Positions 44,102 through 54,299 of a stretch of 64,000 nucleotides of DNA are shown in pieces. The DNA comes from CBDFGT01 sp965247225. Its GTDB lineage: Bacteria; Pseudomonadota; Alphaproteobacteria; Rhizobiales; Rhizobiaceae. Within the stretch, counting starts at the first letter, position 1; every line of letters begins with the position of its first letter. Location of the stretch: NCBI GenBank assembly GCA_965247225.1, contig CBDFGT010000023.1, forward strand, positions 171,505-235,504, read 5' to 3'. The notes beneath the pieces were generated by a model, which searched no databases, was not told where the DNA came from, and saw only the letters and a list, made by a program, of their open reading frames with translations. A program made the position numbers and the translations under genes.

Positions 44102-46792
44102 TCAGGACGCCAGATCGCGCAGAACGGTCTGCAGAATGCCGCCATTGTTCATATAGGTGACCTCGTCCAGCGTATCGATCCGGCAAAGGATCGGCACTTT
44201 CCTGATACTGCCGTCTGCGAAGGTGATTTCGGCCACCTTCATTTCACGCGGCTTCACATGGGCGAGACCTTCAATGGAGACGGTTTCATCACCCTTCAGG
44301 CCAAGGCTTTCCCAGGTCGTGCCCTCTTCCAGACAGAAGGGAACAATACCCATACCGACCAGGTTGGAACGGTGGATACGCTCGAAGGACTGCGAGATGA
44401 CGGCCTTGACGCCCAGAAGACTGGTGCCCTTGGCAGCCCAGTCACGCGAGGAACCATTGCCATATTCCACACCGGCAAAGATCACCAGCGGCACGCCTTC
44501 CGCCTTGTACATCATGGCCGCATCATAGATCGACATCTCTTCTTTGGAAGGATAGTGGATCGTATAGCCGCCCTCCTTGCCATTCGGGCCCATCATGTGG
44601 TTGCGAATGCGGATATTGGCGAATGTGCCGCGCATCATCACCTCGTGATTGCCGCGCCGTGTACCATACTGGTTGAAATCGGCGACAGCGACACCATGCC
44701 CCAGAAGATAGGCACCGGCAGGCGAGGCCGCCTTGATGGAACCCGCAGGCGAAATATGGTCGGTGGTGATCTTGTCGCCGAACAGGCCCAGAATGCGCGC
44801 ACCCTTGATATCGGAAATGCCGGAACCGGTTTTGCCCATGCCCACGAAATAGGGCGGGTTCTGCACATAGGTGGAGGCATCTTCCCAGGCATAGGTCTGG
44901 CCCGGCGGAACCTGAACGGCCTGCCAGTTGGCATCGCCCTTGAACACATCGGCATATTTGGCCGCATAAAGCGCACGGGTGACATATTTCAGGATATACT
45001 CCTGGATTTCGGCAGAGGAAGGCCAGATGTCCTTGAGGAAGACCGGTTTGCCATCAGAACCGGTACCCAGAGGCTCGCGCGTCAGGTCAATCTGCACCGA
45101 ACCGGCCAGCGCATAGGCCACAACCAGCGGCGGCGATGCCAGATAATTGGCCTGCACATCCGGCGATACACGGCCTTCAAAATTGCGGTTGCCGGACAGC
45201 ACACCGGCCGCAATCAGGCCCTTGTCATTGATGGTTTTGGACACCGGCGCAGGCAGCGGGCCGGAATTGCCGATACAGGTGGTGCAGCCGAAGCCCACCA
45301 GATTGAAGCCGAGCTTGTCCAGATCTGCCTGCAGGCCGGACCGCGTGAGATATTCGCCGACAACCTGAGAGCCGGGTGCAAGCGATGTCTTGACCCATGG
45401 CTTCGAGGTGAGGCCCCTGGCAACCGCGTTGCGGGCCAGAAGCCCGGCGGCGATGAGAACCGAAGGATTGGACGTGTTGGTGCAGGAGGTGATGGCGGCA
45501 ATGGCAACATCGCCGTGGCCCAGATCATAATCCGTGCCTTCAACAGCATAGCGGGTTTTCAGCTGGCCCGGCTTCTTGTAATCGCCTTCCAGCGCAGCGG
45601 CAAAACCGGCGGCAATGTTTTCCAGCGCTACGCGGCCTTCCGGACGCTTCGGACCGGCCATGGCAGGCACAACAGCACCCAGATCCAGCTCCAGTGTATC
45701 GGTAAACACGAGATCGGAACCGTCGCCTTCCCGCCACATGCCCTGCGCCCTGGAATAGGCTTCAACCAGAGAAATCCGGTCCTGATCACGGCCCGACATG
45801 GTGAGGTAATTGATGGTTTCGCCATCGACGGGGAAAAAGCCGCAGGTTGCGCCATATTCCGGACCCATATTGCCGATCGTCGCGCGGTCGGCCAGGGTCA
45901 TGTTGTCGAGGCCGGGACCAAAAAATTCCACAAACTTGGATACGACGCCCTTCTTGCGCAGCATCTGCACAACCATCAGCACCAGATCGGTGGCCGTGAC
46001 GCCCTCGCGCAACTTTCCGGTCAGCTTGAAGCCGATGACTTCCGGCAACAGCATGGAGACCGGCTGGCCCAGCATGGCGGCTTCGGCTTCGATACCGCCC
46101 ACACCCCAGCCCAGAACGCCCAGACCGTTGATCATGGTTGTGTGGCTGTCTGTCCCGACGCAAGTATCCGGATAGGCGATGGTTTCGCCATCCTCTTGCC
46201 TGGTCCAGACGGTCTGGCCCAGATATTCCAGATTGACCTGATGACAGATACCGGTGCCGGGCGGCACAACGCGGAAATTCTGGAAAGCCTGCTGGCCCCA
46301 TTTCAGGAAGCGGTAACGCTCGCCATTGCGCTCATATTCCAGCTCGACATTGCGCCTGAGCGCCGAGGCCGTACCAAACTCGTCAACGATAACAGAGTGG
46401 TCGATCACCAGATCGACCGGCACCAGCGGATTGATCTTTTCCGGATCCCCGCCCAGACTGACCATGGCATCGCGCATGGCGGCCAGATCGACAACGGCTG
46501 GAACCCCGGTGAAATCCTGCATCAGCACGCGGGCCGGACGATAGGCGATTTCGGCCTCGGCAGTCCCCTTGTCATTGAGCCAGGCTGCAACGCTTTCGAT
46601 ATCAGCCCTGGTGACCGACCGGCCGTCTTCATTGCGCAACAGATTTTCCAGAATGACCTTCATGGAATAGGGAAGCTTCGATACACCGGCAAGACCGTTC
46701 GCCTCAGCCTTGACAAGGCTGTAATAGACATAATCCTTGCCTCCTACGGAAAGGATGGAACGGCACTTGAAACTGTCAATAGATTTGGACAC
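44102..46792 (-). CDS. acnA: Aconitate hydratase A
   Basis: Interconverts citrate and isocitrate in the TCA cycle, with a 4Fe-4S cluster. 896 residues, the standard AcnA length, from a GTG. Cluster Cys residues are in CTNTSNPSV (near residue 437) and CTTCIGNSG (near residues 503 and 506); DSHTTMINGLGVLGWGVGG and RGTFANIRIRN are further signatures. Divergent from ccmA over about 280 bases. Confidence 0.97.
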   Translation of the reverse strand: MSKSIDSFKCRSILSVGGKDYVYYSLVKAEANGLAGVSKLPYSMKVILENLLRNEDGRSVTRADIESVAAWLNDKGTAEAEIAYRPARVLMQDFTGVPAVVDLAAMRDAMVSLGGDPEKINPLVPVDLVIDHSVIVDEFGTASALRRNVELEYERNGERYRFLKWGQQAFQNFRVVPPGTGICHQVNLEYLGQTVWTRQEDGETIAYPDTCVGTDSHTTMINGLGVLGWGVGGIEAEAAMLGQPVSMLLPEVIGFKLTGKLREGVTATDLVLMVVQMLRKKGVVSKFVEFFGPGLDNMTLADRATIGNMGPEYGATCGFFPVDGETINYLTMSGRDQDRISLVEAYSRAQGMWREGDGSDLVFTDTLELDLGAVVPAMAGPKRPEGRVALENIAAGFAAALEGDYKKPGQLKTRYAVEGTDYDLGHGDVAIAAITSCTNTSNPSVLIAAGLLARNAVARGLTSKPWVKTSLAPGSQVVGEYLTRSGLQADLDKLGFNLVGFGCTTCIGNSGPLPAPVSKTINDKGLIAAGVLSGNRNFEGRVSPDVQANYLASPPLVVAYALAGSVQIDLTREPLGTGSDGKPVFLKDIWPSSAEIQEYILKYVTRALYAAKYADVFKGDANWQAVQVPPGQTYAWEDASTYVQNPPYFVGMGKTGSGISDIKGARILGLFGDKITTDHISPAGSIKAASPAGAYLLGHGVAVADFNQYGTRRGNHEVMMRGTFANIRIRNHMMGPNGKEGGYTIHYPSKEEMSIYDAAMMYKAEGVPLVIFAGVEYGNGSSRDWAAKGTSLLGVKAVISQSFERIHRSNLVGMGIVPFCLEEGTTWESLGLKGDETVSIEGLAHVKPREMKVAEITFADGSIRKVPILCRIDTLDEVTYMNNGGILQTVLRDLAS

Positions 46793-47071
46793 GAGGAACC
46801 CCGCTTCGTCTGATCAGCCCTAACTGACGTGCGAACGCCCGGACGCAAGAAGCGCCTTGTGGGATGCGGGTACGGCCATTTCCGCTGTCCGCACGTGAGG
46901 TTGTTGTCCACAACCGCAAGTTCGGCACAAGGATAATATTCACGTCGACCGCTGACGTGGTTGCAGCGGTTATAGATAATTTCTAAACAAGGTGCCAGAC
47001 CGACAAAGGTCCAATTTGGAGATTTTTTTGCATTGCGATAAGAGATGGTGAACAGCAAGACCGGAAAGTGA
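46793..47071. promoter_or_regulatory. Divergent region between acnA and ccmA
   Basis: 279 bases with no gene, holding both promoters. Several A/T-rich tracts are visible, but no clear consensus promoter or operator; no RNA gene is recognised. Confidence 0.35.
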
Positions 47072-47725
47072 ATGAAAATGCGGCTGATTGCAGAAAATCT
47101 GGGAGCAAGACGCGGAGAATCGCTGCTGTTTCAAGATCTTTCCTTTGCCCTTTCAGCAGGGGAGCTGTTGATGGTGACCGGTGCAAACGGCTCGGGCAAA
47201 TCGACATTGCTGCGGGTTCTGGCCGGATTGCTGCCTGCCGAACATGGCACCGTGCGAATCACCGGGCGGGACGTGCAAGCAGCACCCCCTTGCGAAGCCT
47301 GTCACTATCTGGGCCACCGCAATGCCATGAAACGCGAATTGACCGTGACCGAAAATCTGGGTTTCTGGCAAAGCTTCATGGGGGATAACCCGTTTGGCGA
47401 CACGAGCATCAAAGGTCTGTCCGTGGACGCGGCGACGGCTGAGGTCGGGCTGGCAGGCATTGCGCATCTGCCTTTCGGCTATCTGTCTGCAGGCCAGCAG
47501 CGCCGCATGGCCATTGCCAAATTGCTGGTGGCGCGCAGGCCGGTCTGGCTTCTGGATGAACCGACGGCAGCCCTTGATGCGGATGCCGACCGGATGTTTG
47601 CCAGGCTGGCCGGAAACCATCTCGACGGCGGCGGCATGATTGTGGCCGCCACCCATCAGCCGCTGGGGATTACAGACTATCAGGAACTGAAGATGACGGG
47701 CTTTGTGGAGGACGGGCAATGGTGA
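47072..47725 (+). CDS. ccmA: Heme exporter ATP-binding protein CcmA
   Basis: 217 residues. Walker A is GANGSGKST, the signature is degenerate (LSAGQQRR), Walker B is VWLLDE, all typical of CcmA. With CcmB and CcmC it releases holo-CcmE in cytochrome c maturation. The gene starts a ccmA-B-C-D-G operon. The alternative start is the second ATG (47078). Confidence 0.95.
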   Translation: MKMRLIAENLGARRGESLLFQDLSFALSAGELLMVTGANGSGKSTLLRVLAGLLPAEHGTVRITGRDVQAAPPCEACHYLGHRNAMKRELTVTENLGFWQSFMGDNPFGDTSIKGLSVDAATAEVGLAGIAHLPFGYLSAGQQRRMAIAKLLVARRPVWLLDEPTAALDADADRMFARLAGNHLDGGGMIVAATHQPLGITDYQELKMTGFVEDGQW

Positions 47726-47783
47726 TCACCCTTTCCGCTGCCCTGTCCCGGATCCCGGTCGCAAACAGGGACAGGGTCACGTC

Positions 47784-48443
47784 ATGATCGCCCTGTTTTT
47801 CCGCGACATCAAGCTTTCGGTGCGCGCTGGCGGCGGTGCGCTGATCGGAGTTCTGTTTTTTATGACGGTCGTCGCTGTCATTCCGTTTGGCGTCGGACCG
47901 GATCTCAACCTTCTGGCGCGCATTGGCCCGGCGATCCTGTGGATCGGTGCCCTGCTCTCATCTCTGCTGAGCCTTGACCGCCTGTTTCAGGCCGAGCGCG
48001 AGGATGGCTCGCTGGATCTGATGCTGATGCAGGAAACACCGCTGGTGCTGACGGTTCTGACCAAATGCCTGGCGCACTGGACGGCAACCGGCCTGCCGCT
48101 GGTTCTGGCTTCCCCGCTTCTGGGCCTGTTCATGAACATGGATGCCATTGCCATCGGTGCCACCATGCTGACGCTTCTGGCAGGCTCACCGGCCATTACG
48201 CTGATTGGCGCAGCGGGAGCAGCCGTGGCTGTTGCCCTGCCGCGCGGCGGATTGCTGGTCTCCATCCTGGTTCTGCCCATGACCGTTCCCGTGCTGATTT
48301 TTGGCATCAGTGCCACCTATGCCGCCGTGCAGGAGCCCGCCCCGTTTTTGCCGCCTTTCATGATATTGTCGGCGATCACGCTTTTGTTTGCTGTCATCGG
48401 GCCATTTGCCGCAGCCTCGGCCTTGCGTTCGGCATCAGATTGA
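47784..48443 (+). CDS. ccmB: Heme exporter protein CcmB
   Basis: 219 residues, six hydrophobic segments, starting MIALFFRDIKLSVRAGGGAL. The family-specific segment DRLFQAEREDGSLDLMLM follows the second membrane helix. It forms the permease part of the CcmAB complex at the inner membrane. A longer frame from 47703 overlaps the ccmA end and is not favoured. Confidence 0.94.
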   Translation: MIALFFRDIKLSVRAGGGALIGVLFFMTVVAVIPFGVGPDLNLLARIGPAILWIGALLSSLLSLDRLFQAEREDGSLDLMLMQETPLVLTVLTKCLAHWTATGLPLVLASPLLGLFMNMDAIAIGATMLTLLAGSPAITLIGAAGAAVAVALPRGGLLVSILVLPMTVPVLIFGISATYAAVQEPAPFLPPFMILSAITLLFAVIGPFAAASALRSASD

Positions 48444-48488
48444 CCGATGTCAATGAAAATGCCGGAAATGGGCCATATATGACGGAAA

Positions 48489-49280
48489 ATGGTTTTAAGG
48501 TTTGAAATGCCCCAGAACACTGTAACAATCAAAAAGCTTTCCGATCTTGCCAATCCCACTTTCTTTTTGAACGTGGCTGCAAAGGTTTTGCCGTGGCTGA
48601 CCGGTATCACCAGCATCCTGTTTGTGATTGGTCTGTATCTGAGCTTTACAACGGACGGCGATTACCAGCAGGGCGAGACAGTGCGCATCATGTATATCCA
48701 TGTGCCGGCCGCCTGGCTGTCCATGATGTGTTATACGGTGATGGCCATTTCGGCACTGGGAACCCTGGTCTGGCGTCATCCTCTGGCCGATGTTTCCTCA
48801 CGGGCCGCCGCCCCTATTGGCGCGGCCTTCACCTTTCTGGCGCTGGTCACCGGCTCGATCTGGGGCAAGCCCATGTGGGGAACCTGGTGGGTGTGGGATG
48901 CGCGCCTGACATCTGTCTTTGTGTTGTTCCTGATGTATCTGGGGCTGATTGCGCTCAACCGCGCCATGGACGATCCTTCAAAATCGGCCCGCGTCAGCGC
49001 CATTCTCATTCTGGTCGGTTATATCAACATTCCGATTATCAAATTTTCCGTTGACTGGTGGAACACGCTGCATCAGCCGGCCAGTGTCATGCGCCTGGAC
49101 GGGCCGACCATTGACCCGGAATTTCTCTGGCCGCTCATGATCATGGCACTGGCCTTTTCCTGCCTGTTCTTCGTGCTGCACATCATGGCGATGCGCACGG
49201 AAATCTGGCGCAGGCGCATTGCCAATATGCGGCGGCAGGCCGCGCGTGCCGCCACAACGACGGCAGGAGCAAACCCATGA
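48489..49280 (+). CDS. ccmC: Heme ABC transporter permease CcmC
   Basis: 263 residues with six membrane segments. The tryptophan-rich heme-handling motif WGTWWVWDARLTSV is in the centre, with the flanking His residues in MYIHVPAAWLS and LHQPASVM. It transfers heme to CcmE. The start is the ATG at 48489 or at 48507; the end overlaps ccmD by ATGA. Confidence 0.95.
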   Translation: MVLRFEMPQNTVTIKKLSDLANPTFFLNVAAKVLPWLTGITSILFVIGLYLSFTTDGDYQQGETVRIMYIHVPAAWLSMMCYTVMAISALGTLVWRHPLADVSSRAAAPIGAAFTFLALVTGSIWGKPMWGTWWVWDARLTSVFVLFLMYLGLIALNRAMDDPSKSARVSAILILVGYINIPIIKFSVDWWNTLHQPASVMRLDGPTIDPEFLWPLMIMALAFSCLFFVLHIMAMRTEIWRRRIANMRRQAARAATTTAGANP

Positions 49281-49468
49281 ACCACGCGCTCTATGTTTGG
49301 GCCGCCTATGCCATCAGCGCCGTGACTCTGGCCGTGATCTGCCTGTGGGTGTGGATGGACGGTCGCCTGCGCAAGAAGGAACTGGCACAGCTGGAAGCAG
49401 CAGGCATCCGCAGACGCTCGGCACAGGCAGCAACACAGCCAGCATCGCCAAAGGCCGGCCATGAATGA
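49277..49468 (+). CDS. ccmD: Heme exporter protein CcmD
   Basis: 63 residues with a single membrane helix (YAISAVTLAVICLWVWMDG) and a charged C-terminal tail. It stabilises the CcmC-CcmE interaction. It overlaps ccmC (ATGA) and the following ccmG by eight bases, so it is tightly coupled. Confidence 0.9.
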   Translation: MNHALYVWAAYAISAVTLAVICLWVWMDGRLRKKELAQLEAAGIRRRSAQAATQPASPKAGHE

Positions 49469-50051
49469 GATTCCACAGGAAACCGCCCCCAAATCCGCAT
49501 CCAGACTGCGCGTGATACTGGCCCTCCTGCCATTCCTGGCCTTTGCCGGTCTGGCCGCCATCTTTGCAATGCAGTTGCTCAGCGGCAGGGACACATCGGA
49601 AATCCCCTCGGCGCTGATTGGCCACAAGGCCCCGAAAATGGCCATGCTGCCGCTTGAGGGATCACAGCGCCCGGCCCTGACCGATGCGTTTATCGCGGGA
49701 AAACTGACCCTTGTGAATGTCTTTGCCTCATGGTGCATTCCGTGCAGGCAGGAACATCCCTATCTGATGCAGCTTGCAAAAGATCCGCGCATAACGCTGG
49801 TTGCCATCAACTACAAGGACAAGAACGACAATGCCCTGCGGTTTCTGGGTGAGCTTGGCAACCCGTTTGCCGCCATCGGCATTGACCGGAATGGCGCTTC
49901 TGCCATCGACTGGGGCGTATACGGCGTGCCGGAATCCTATCTCGTCGACAAGAACGGTGTGATTGTCTACAAGAAAATCGGACCTTTTGATGCACAGGGC
50001 ATTGAAGGCGACCTCAACACCGCGATTGAAAAAGCGCTGGCCCGGCCCTGA
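49461..50051 (+). CDS. ccmG: Thiol:disulfide interchange protein CcmG/DsbE
   Basis: 196 residues with one N-terminal membrane anchor (VILALLPFLAFAGLAAIFAM). The active-site FASWCIPCRQEHP and the GVYGVPES loop are those of CcmG, which keeps the apocytochrome c Cys pair reduced in the periplasm. CcmE, CcmF, CcmH and CcmI are not in the window; in alphaproteobacteria they usually lie in a separate operon. Confidence 0.94.
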   Translation: MNEIPQETAPKSASRLRVILALLPFLAFAGLAAIFAMQLLSGRDTSEIPSALIGHKAPKMAMLPLEGSQRPALTDAFIAGKLTLVNVFASWCIPCRQEHPYLMQLAKDPRITLVAINYKDKNDNALRFLGELGNPFAAIGIDRNGASAIDWGVYGVPESYLVDKNGVIVYKKIGPFDAQGIEGDLNTAIEKALARP

Positions 50052-50060
50052 CAGACAGTC

Positions 50061-50711
50061 CTATAGAGGCTTGTCCGTCGTGTCATTGTCGAGCGAATGT
50101 TTCATGATCAGCGGCATCTGGCTCATGGTGAACAGGATCGTGATCGGCATGGTACCCCAGACCTTGAAATTCACCCAGAAATCCACCGAGAAATTGCGCC
50201 AGACCACTTCATTCAGCACTGCCAGAACGAGAAAAAACAGGCCCCAGCGCAGCGTGAGCTTGCGCCAGCCTTCATCATCCAGCTGGAAAGCGGCATTGAA
50301 CACATAGCCAAGCAGAGATTTGCCGAAAAGCAGCCCGCCCAGCAGAAGCCCGCCGAACAGCATATTGACAATGGTCGGCTTCATCTTGATGAATATCTCA
50401 TCCTGCAGGTAGATACCAAGACCGCCGAAGACCAGGACCACAATGCCGGACACGAAGGGCATGACAGGAAGGTGCCCGAAAACCAGGCGCGAGGTAACCA
50501 GCGACACGACGGTGGCGATCATGAACAGCGCCGTTGCCACAAACAACGGGCCGCCCAGCGCACCAAAAACCGGGAATGTCCTGATCAGCCATTCGCCGCG
50601 CAGATTGCCGAAGAAAAAAATCAGCAGCGGGCCAAGTTCCAGCGCCATTTTCAGCATCGGGTTCTGTTTTTCCTGGCGGGAGGGAATATTGTGGTTTTCA
50701 CCGAGCGACAT
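50061..50711 (-). CDS. Septation protein A (YciB/IspZ family)
   Basis: 216 residues with about five membrane segments. The family marks are LELGPLLIFFFGN, FIKMKPTIVNMLFGGLLLGG and NEVVWRNFSVDFWVNFKVWG. YciB is an inner-membrane protein linked to septation and envelope integrity. The gene converges on ccmG with a ten-base gap and follows ftsY on its strand. Confidence 0.93.
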   Translation of the reverse strand: MSLGENHNIPSRQEKQNPMLKMALELGPLLIFFFGNLRGEWLIRTFPVFGALGGPLFVATALFMIATVVSLVTSRLVFGHLPVMPFVSGIVVLVFGGLGIYLQDEIFIKMKPTIVNMLFGGLLLGGLLFGKSLLGYVFNAAFQLDDEGWRKLTLRWGLFFLVLAVLNEVVWRNFSVDFWVNFKVWGTMPITILFTMSQMPLIMKHSLDNDTTDKPL

Positions 50712-50772
50712 GGATCATCCTGACATTTGAGAGTGTGGTTCCGTTACCCTGTTGTGTCCTTTCTGAAAAGGG

Positions 50773-52104
50773 CTAGGCGGGGATTCCGGCAATAGCCTGC
50801 GCAAATTCTTTTGCCTCAAAGGGCTCCAGATCATCCACGCCTTCACCGATACCGATAAAATAGACCGGCAATTTGTATTTTGCCGAAATGGCGACCAGAA
50901 TGCCGCCACGCGCCGTGCCATCAAGCTTGGTCATGATCAGGCCGGAAACACCCGCGACATTGCGGAAAATTTCCACCTGCTGCATCGCATTCTGTCCGGT
51001 TGTGGCGTCAAGTGTCTGTAGCACGGTATGCGGCGCATCCGGATCGAGCTTGCCCAGCACCCGGACGATCTTTTCCAGTTCGGCCATCAGTTCGGTCTTG
51101 TTCTGCAGCCGTCCGGCCGTATCGATAATCAGCACATCGCTTTTGCGGGCGCGGGCCTGTTCAAACGCATCATAGGCAAGACCTGCGGCATCCGCACCGA
51201 GCCTTGTGCCGATAAAATCCGATCCGGTCCGGTCCGCCCAGATTTTCAGCTGTTCGATGGCCGCTGCCCGGAACGTATCACCTGCCGCCAGGGTGACCTT
51301 GAGACCGGCACCGGAGAGCTTGGCGGCCAGCTTGCCGATCGTGGTGGTTTTTCCGGTACCATTCACCCCGACCACCAGGATGACATGCGGCTTGTGCGAC
51401 AGGTCCAGCGCCAGCGGCCTGGCAACGGGTGTCAGCACTTTGGAAATTTCCGCCGCCATGATCCGCGACACATCCTCGCCCGACACATCCTTGCCATAGC
51501 GTTCCGATGACAGTGTACCGGTAATGCGCAGTGCCGTTTCCACACCGAGATCGGCGCGGATCAACAGATCTTCCAGATCCTGCAATGTCTCCTCGTCCAG
51601 CTTGCGCCTGGTAAACAGGGCGGCAATCTGCCCGGTCAATTGCGACGATGTGCGCGAAAGGCCCGCAACCAGCCGCTGATACCAGCTCAGCCTGACCTTT
51701 GGTGCCTCGAGAGCCGGCGCGACCACCGCTTCCCTGGCCGCAAAGCCCCTGGGAAGCACAGGCGGAGAAACAGGCTTTTCTTCTTTCAAAGGCACCTCAT
51801 CCGCGCCCATGACGGTTTCTACCATGCCGACATCGCTGGACGGCGGCATGGCCGGCTCTTCCTCCTGCGCAAGCGGTGGCTCGCCCGCATGCTCCAGATC
51901 CTGCGGTTCGGGCGTGGAAACATCCTCCACATCCGCTGTTTCGGCGGTAAAGGCCATGGCGGCGGCATCATGCGGAAAGCTTTCTGCATCCGGCACGGCA
52001 ACATGGCCGGACACTCCGGCATCGGGTGCAGGCAGCGGCTCAGCTTCAGGTGCCCGCTCCTGGCCTCCGAACGAAAATATTTTCTTGATGAAACCCAATG
52101 CCAT
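50773..52104 (-). CDS. ftsY: Signal recognition particle receptor FtsY
   Basis: 443 residues from the ATG at 52104 (a TTG two codons earlier is possible). An acidic, proline-rich A region (to about residue 120) is followed by the NG domain. GTP motifs are GVNGTGKTTTIGKLA, DTFRAAAIEQL, IIDTAGRLQNK and TKLDGTARGG. It receives ribosome-SRP complexes at the membrane. It lies downstream of mtaB with a 24-base gap. Confidence 0.96.
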   Translation of the reverse strand: MALGFIKKIFSFGGQERAPEAEPLPAPDAGVSGHVAVPDAESFPHDAAAMAFTAETADVEDVSTPEPQDLEHAGEPPLAQEEEPAMPPSSDVGMVETVMGADEVPLKEEKPVSPPVLPRGFAAREAVVAPALEAPKVRLSWYQRLVAGLSRTSSQLTGQIAALFTRRKLDEETLQDLEDLLIRADLGVETALRITGTLSSERYGKDVSGEDVSRIMAAEISKVLTPVARPLALDLSHKPHVILVVGVNGTGKTTTIGKLAAKLSGAGLKVTLAAGDTFRAAAIEQLKIWADRTGSDFIGTRLGADAAGLAYDAFEQARARKSDVLIIDTAGRLQNKTELMAELEKIVRVLGKLDPDAPHTVLQTLDATTGQNAMQQVEIFRNVAGVSGLIMTKLDGTARGGILVAISAKYKLPVYFIGIGEGVDDLEPFEAKEFAQAIAGIPA

Positions 52105-52128
52105 ATGCAATGTCCAGAAAGTGGGGGG

Positions 52129-53403
52129 TCAGGCAGCATCCGCCGCGCTAGGCCCGAAGGTCAATGTTTTGCCATTGTGGCCGGTAATCGTCACAGACAC
52201 AAGCGCACGCGGCGCAAGGCCGGGGGTTGCAACCAGCGTAAAGTTCTCTGTATGCGCCTTCCCGCCATGTTCCACGAGCAGGCTTTGTGTTGAACCCACC
52301 ATGGCAGACAGATGGGCATGATACAGGCTTTCGCCAAGGGCTCGCAGCCGCGCGGCCCGCTCCCTGACGAGGCTGCGGTCCAGTTGCGGCATGCGGGCAG
52401 CCGGTGTTTCGGGTCTCGGACTATAGGGAAACACATGCAGATGCGCGATTCCCATTTCCTGCGCCATGGAAGCGGAATTCAGGAACATCGCTTCGGTCTC
52501 TGTCGGAAACCCGGCAATCATATCCGCACCGAAACTGATATCCGGGCGCAACCGGCGGGCCTCATGAACGAAAAGCACTGCGTCGGCACGGCTGTGGCGA
52601 CGCTTCATCCGTTTCAGGATCAGGTCATCACCATGCTGCAGCGACAGGTGCAGATGCGGCATGAAACGCGGCTCATCAGCCATCAGGTCGAACAGATGCC
52701 GGTCGGCCTCGATGGAATCGATGGAAGACAGGCGCAGCCGCAAAATCCCGGGCACCTGCTTCAGCAAGGTTTTGGCCAGCAGGCCGAGTGTGGGTGTGCC
52801 GGGCAGATCGGCCCCGTAGGATGTGGCATCCACGCCGGTGAGCACGATCTCGCGATAGCCGTTTTCCACCAGCATGCGCGCCTGGTCCACAACAGCGCCC
52901 ATCGGCACGGAGCGCGAATTGCCACGGCCAAAAGGGATGATGCAGAAGGTACAGCGATGATCGCAGCCATTCTGCACCTGCACGAAGGCGCGGACATGCC
53001 CGTCGATCACCTTCACCATCTGCGGGGCGGTTTCCGTCACGCTCATGATATCATTGACACGCAGCTTTTCGGACGCCGAAACACCAAAATCCGGCAGGGC
53101 GCGATAAGACGCACTTTTGAGCTTTTCCGCATTGCCAAGCACGGCATCAACCTCTGCCATTGCGGCAAAATCCTGCGCCTGGGTTTGCGCTGCACAGCCT
53201 GTCACAATGATACGGGCCTGCGGATTGTCGCGCCGCGCCCGGCGGATGGCCTGCCGCGCCTGCCGCACGGCCTCGCCGGTCACGGCACAGGTATTGACCA
53301 GTATCGCATTATTGAGACCGGCCTTTTCCGCCTCTGCCCGCATGACCTCGGATTCATAGGTATTCAGCCGGCATCCGAATGTGAGAACCTCAACCCCGCT
53401 CAT
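52129..53403 (-). CDS. mtaB: tRNA t6A37 methylthiotransferase MtaB
   Basis: 424 residues. The N-terminal UPF0004 cluster Cys residues are in TFGCRLNTYE, VNTCAVTG and VTGCAAQ; the radical SAM motif is CDHRCTFC in NGCDHRCTFCIIPFGRG; a C-terminal TRAM domain ends the protein. Converts t6A37 to ms2t6A37 in tRNA. Adjacent to ftsY and dapF on the same strand, with two bases from the dapF stop. Confidence 0.93.
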   Translation of the reverse strand: MSGVEVLTFGCRLNTYESEVMRAEAEKAGLNNAILVNTCAVTGEAVRQARQAIRRARRDNPQARIIVTGCAAQTQAQDFAAMAEVDAVLGNAEKLKSASYRALPDFGVSASEKLRVNDIMSVTETAPQMVKVIDGHVRAFVQVQNGCDHRCTFCIIPFGRGNSRSVPMGAVVDQARMLVENGYREIVLTGVDATSYGADLPGTPTLGLLAKTLLKQVPGILRLRLSSIDSIEADRHLFDLMADEPRFMPHLHLSLQHGDDLILKRMKRRHSRADAVLFVHEARRLRPDISFGADMIAGFPTETEAMFLNSASMAQEMGIAHLHVFPYSPRPETPAARMPQLDRSLVRERAARLRALGESLYHAHLSAMVGSTQSLLVEHGGKAHTENFTLVATPGLAPRALVSVTITGHNGKTLTFGPSAADAA

Positions 53404-53405
53404 GA

Positions 53406-54299
53406 TCAGGCGGCCGTTTCAGTGTCGCGCTGCCAGTCGCCTGTCGCCGGATCAAGATGACCTGCAAATTCCCATTCGGCGGGTCCGGTCATCACCACAT
53501 GGTCATCACCGCGCCATTCGATGGTCAAAATCCTGCCGCTTGGAACCGTGACCGACACCTTGCGGCCCGTGCGCCCTGTGCGGGCCGCAGAAACACCGGC
53601 GGCACAGGCCGCAGAGCCACAGGCCAGCGTCAGCCCGGCCCCGCGCTCCCAGGTGCGCAGGTCCATGCCCGTATCCGATGTGATGCGGGCCAGCGAAATA
53701 TTGGCGCGTTCGGGAAACATCGGGTGATTTTCCAGAAGCGGCCCGAACCGGGCCAGATCATAGGAATGCACATCCTCCTTCACCCAGAAAATCGCATGCG
53801 GATTGCCCATGGAGGCAACAGAGGGCGAGTGCAGGACCGGTGCATCGATCGGCCCGATCTGCAACTCTATACGACTGGTATCGTGGAATTCTTCTGCCAG
53901 CGGGATCCTGTTCCAGGCAAATTCCGGCCTGCCCATATCGACAGAAATCAATCCGTCTTCCTGTTCCTGCGCATTCAAAATGCCGGCAACAGTCTGGAAA
54001 GTAAAGGATTTGCGCCCGGTTTCAGATGCCAGCGCCTGCACCACGCAGCGCGTGCCATTGCCACAGGCCTGCGCCAGCGTTCCGTCGCAATTGATAATAT
54101 TGATCCACGCATCCGTACCTTGCGACTTTGGATCGTGGATCGCCATGATCTGGTCGAAACAGGTTTGCGGATCAGCGGCCAGCGCAATGGCAGCTTTCGG
54201 CGTGATCTGATCGGCGCGGCCACGCATATCCACCACCAGAATCTGGTTTCCGGCACCATTCATCCTGGCAAAGGGGGCATGCGTTACAGGCATTCTCAT
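53406..54299 (-). CDS. dapF: Diaminopimelate epimerase
   Basis: Converts LL- to meso-diaminopimelate, for lysine and peptidoglycan synthesis. 297 residues from the ATG at 54299 (54293 is an alternative). The two catalytic Cys residues are in QACGNGTRC and LACGSAACAAG; the N-terminal FARMNGAGNQILVVDMRG is family-specific. It heads a dapF-mtaB-ftsY-yciB run. The upstream open frame to 54416 adds an unrelated leader and reaches the IS remnant. Confidence 0.95.
   Translation of the reverse strand: MRMPVTHAPFARMNGAGNQILVVDMRGRADQITPKAAIALAADPQTCFDQIMAIHDPKSQGTDAWINIINCDGTLAQACGNGTRCVVQALASETGRKSFTFQTVAGILNAQEQEDGLISVDMGRPEFAWNRIPLAEEFHDTSRIELQIGPIDAPVLHSPSVASMGNPHAIFWVKEDVHSYDLARFGPLLENHPMFPERANISLARITSDTGMDLRTWERGAGLTLACGSAACAAGVSAARTGRTGRKVSVTVPSGRILTIEWRGDDHVVMTGPAEWEFAGHLDPATGDWQRDTETAA

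Noticed and set aside
44012..46813. Very long open frame antisense to acnA (933 codons)
   Set aside because: It mirrors the GC-rich third positions of acnA, has no family signature and no plausible start; acnA is complete on the other strand.
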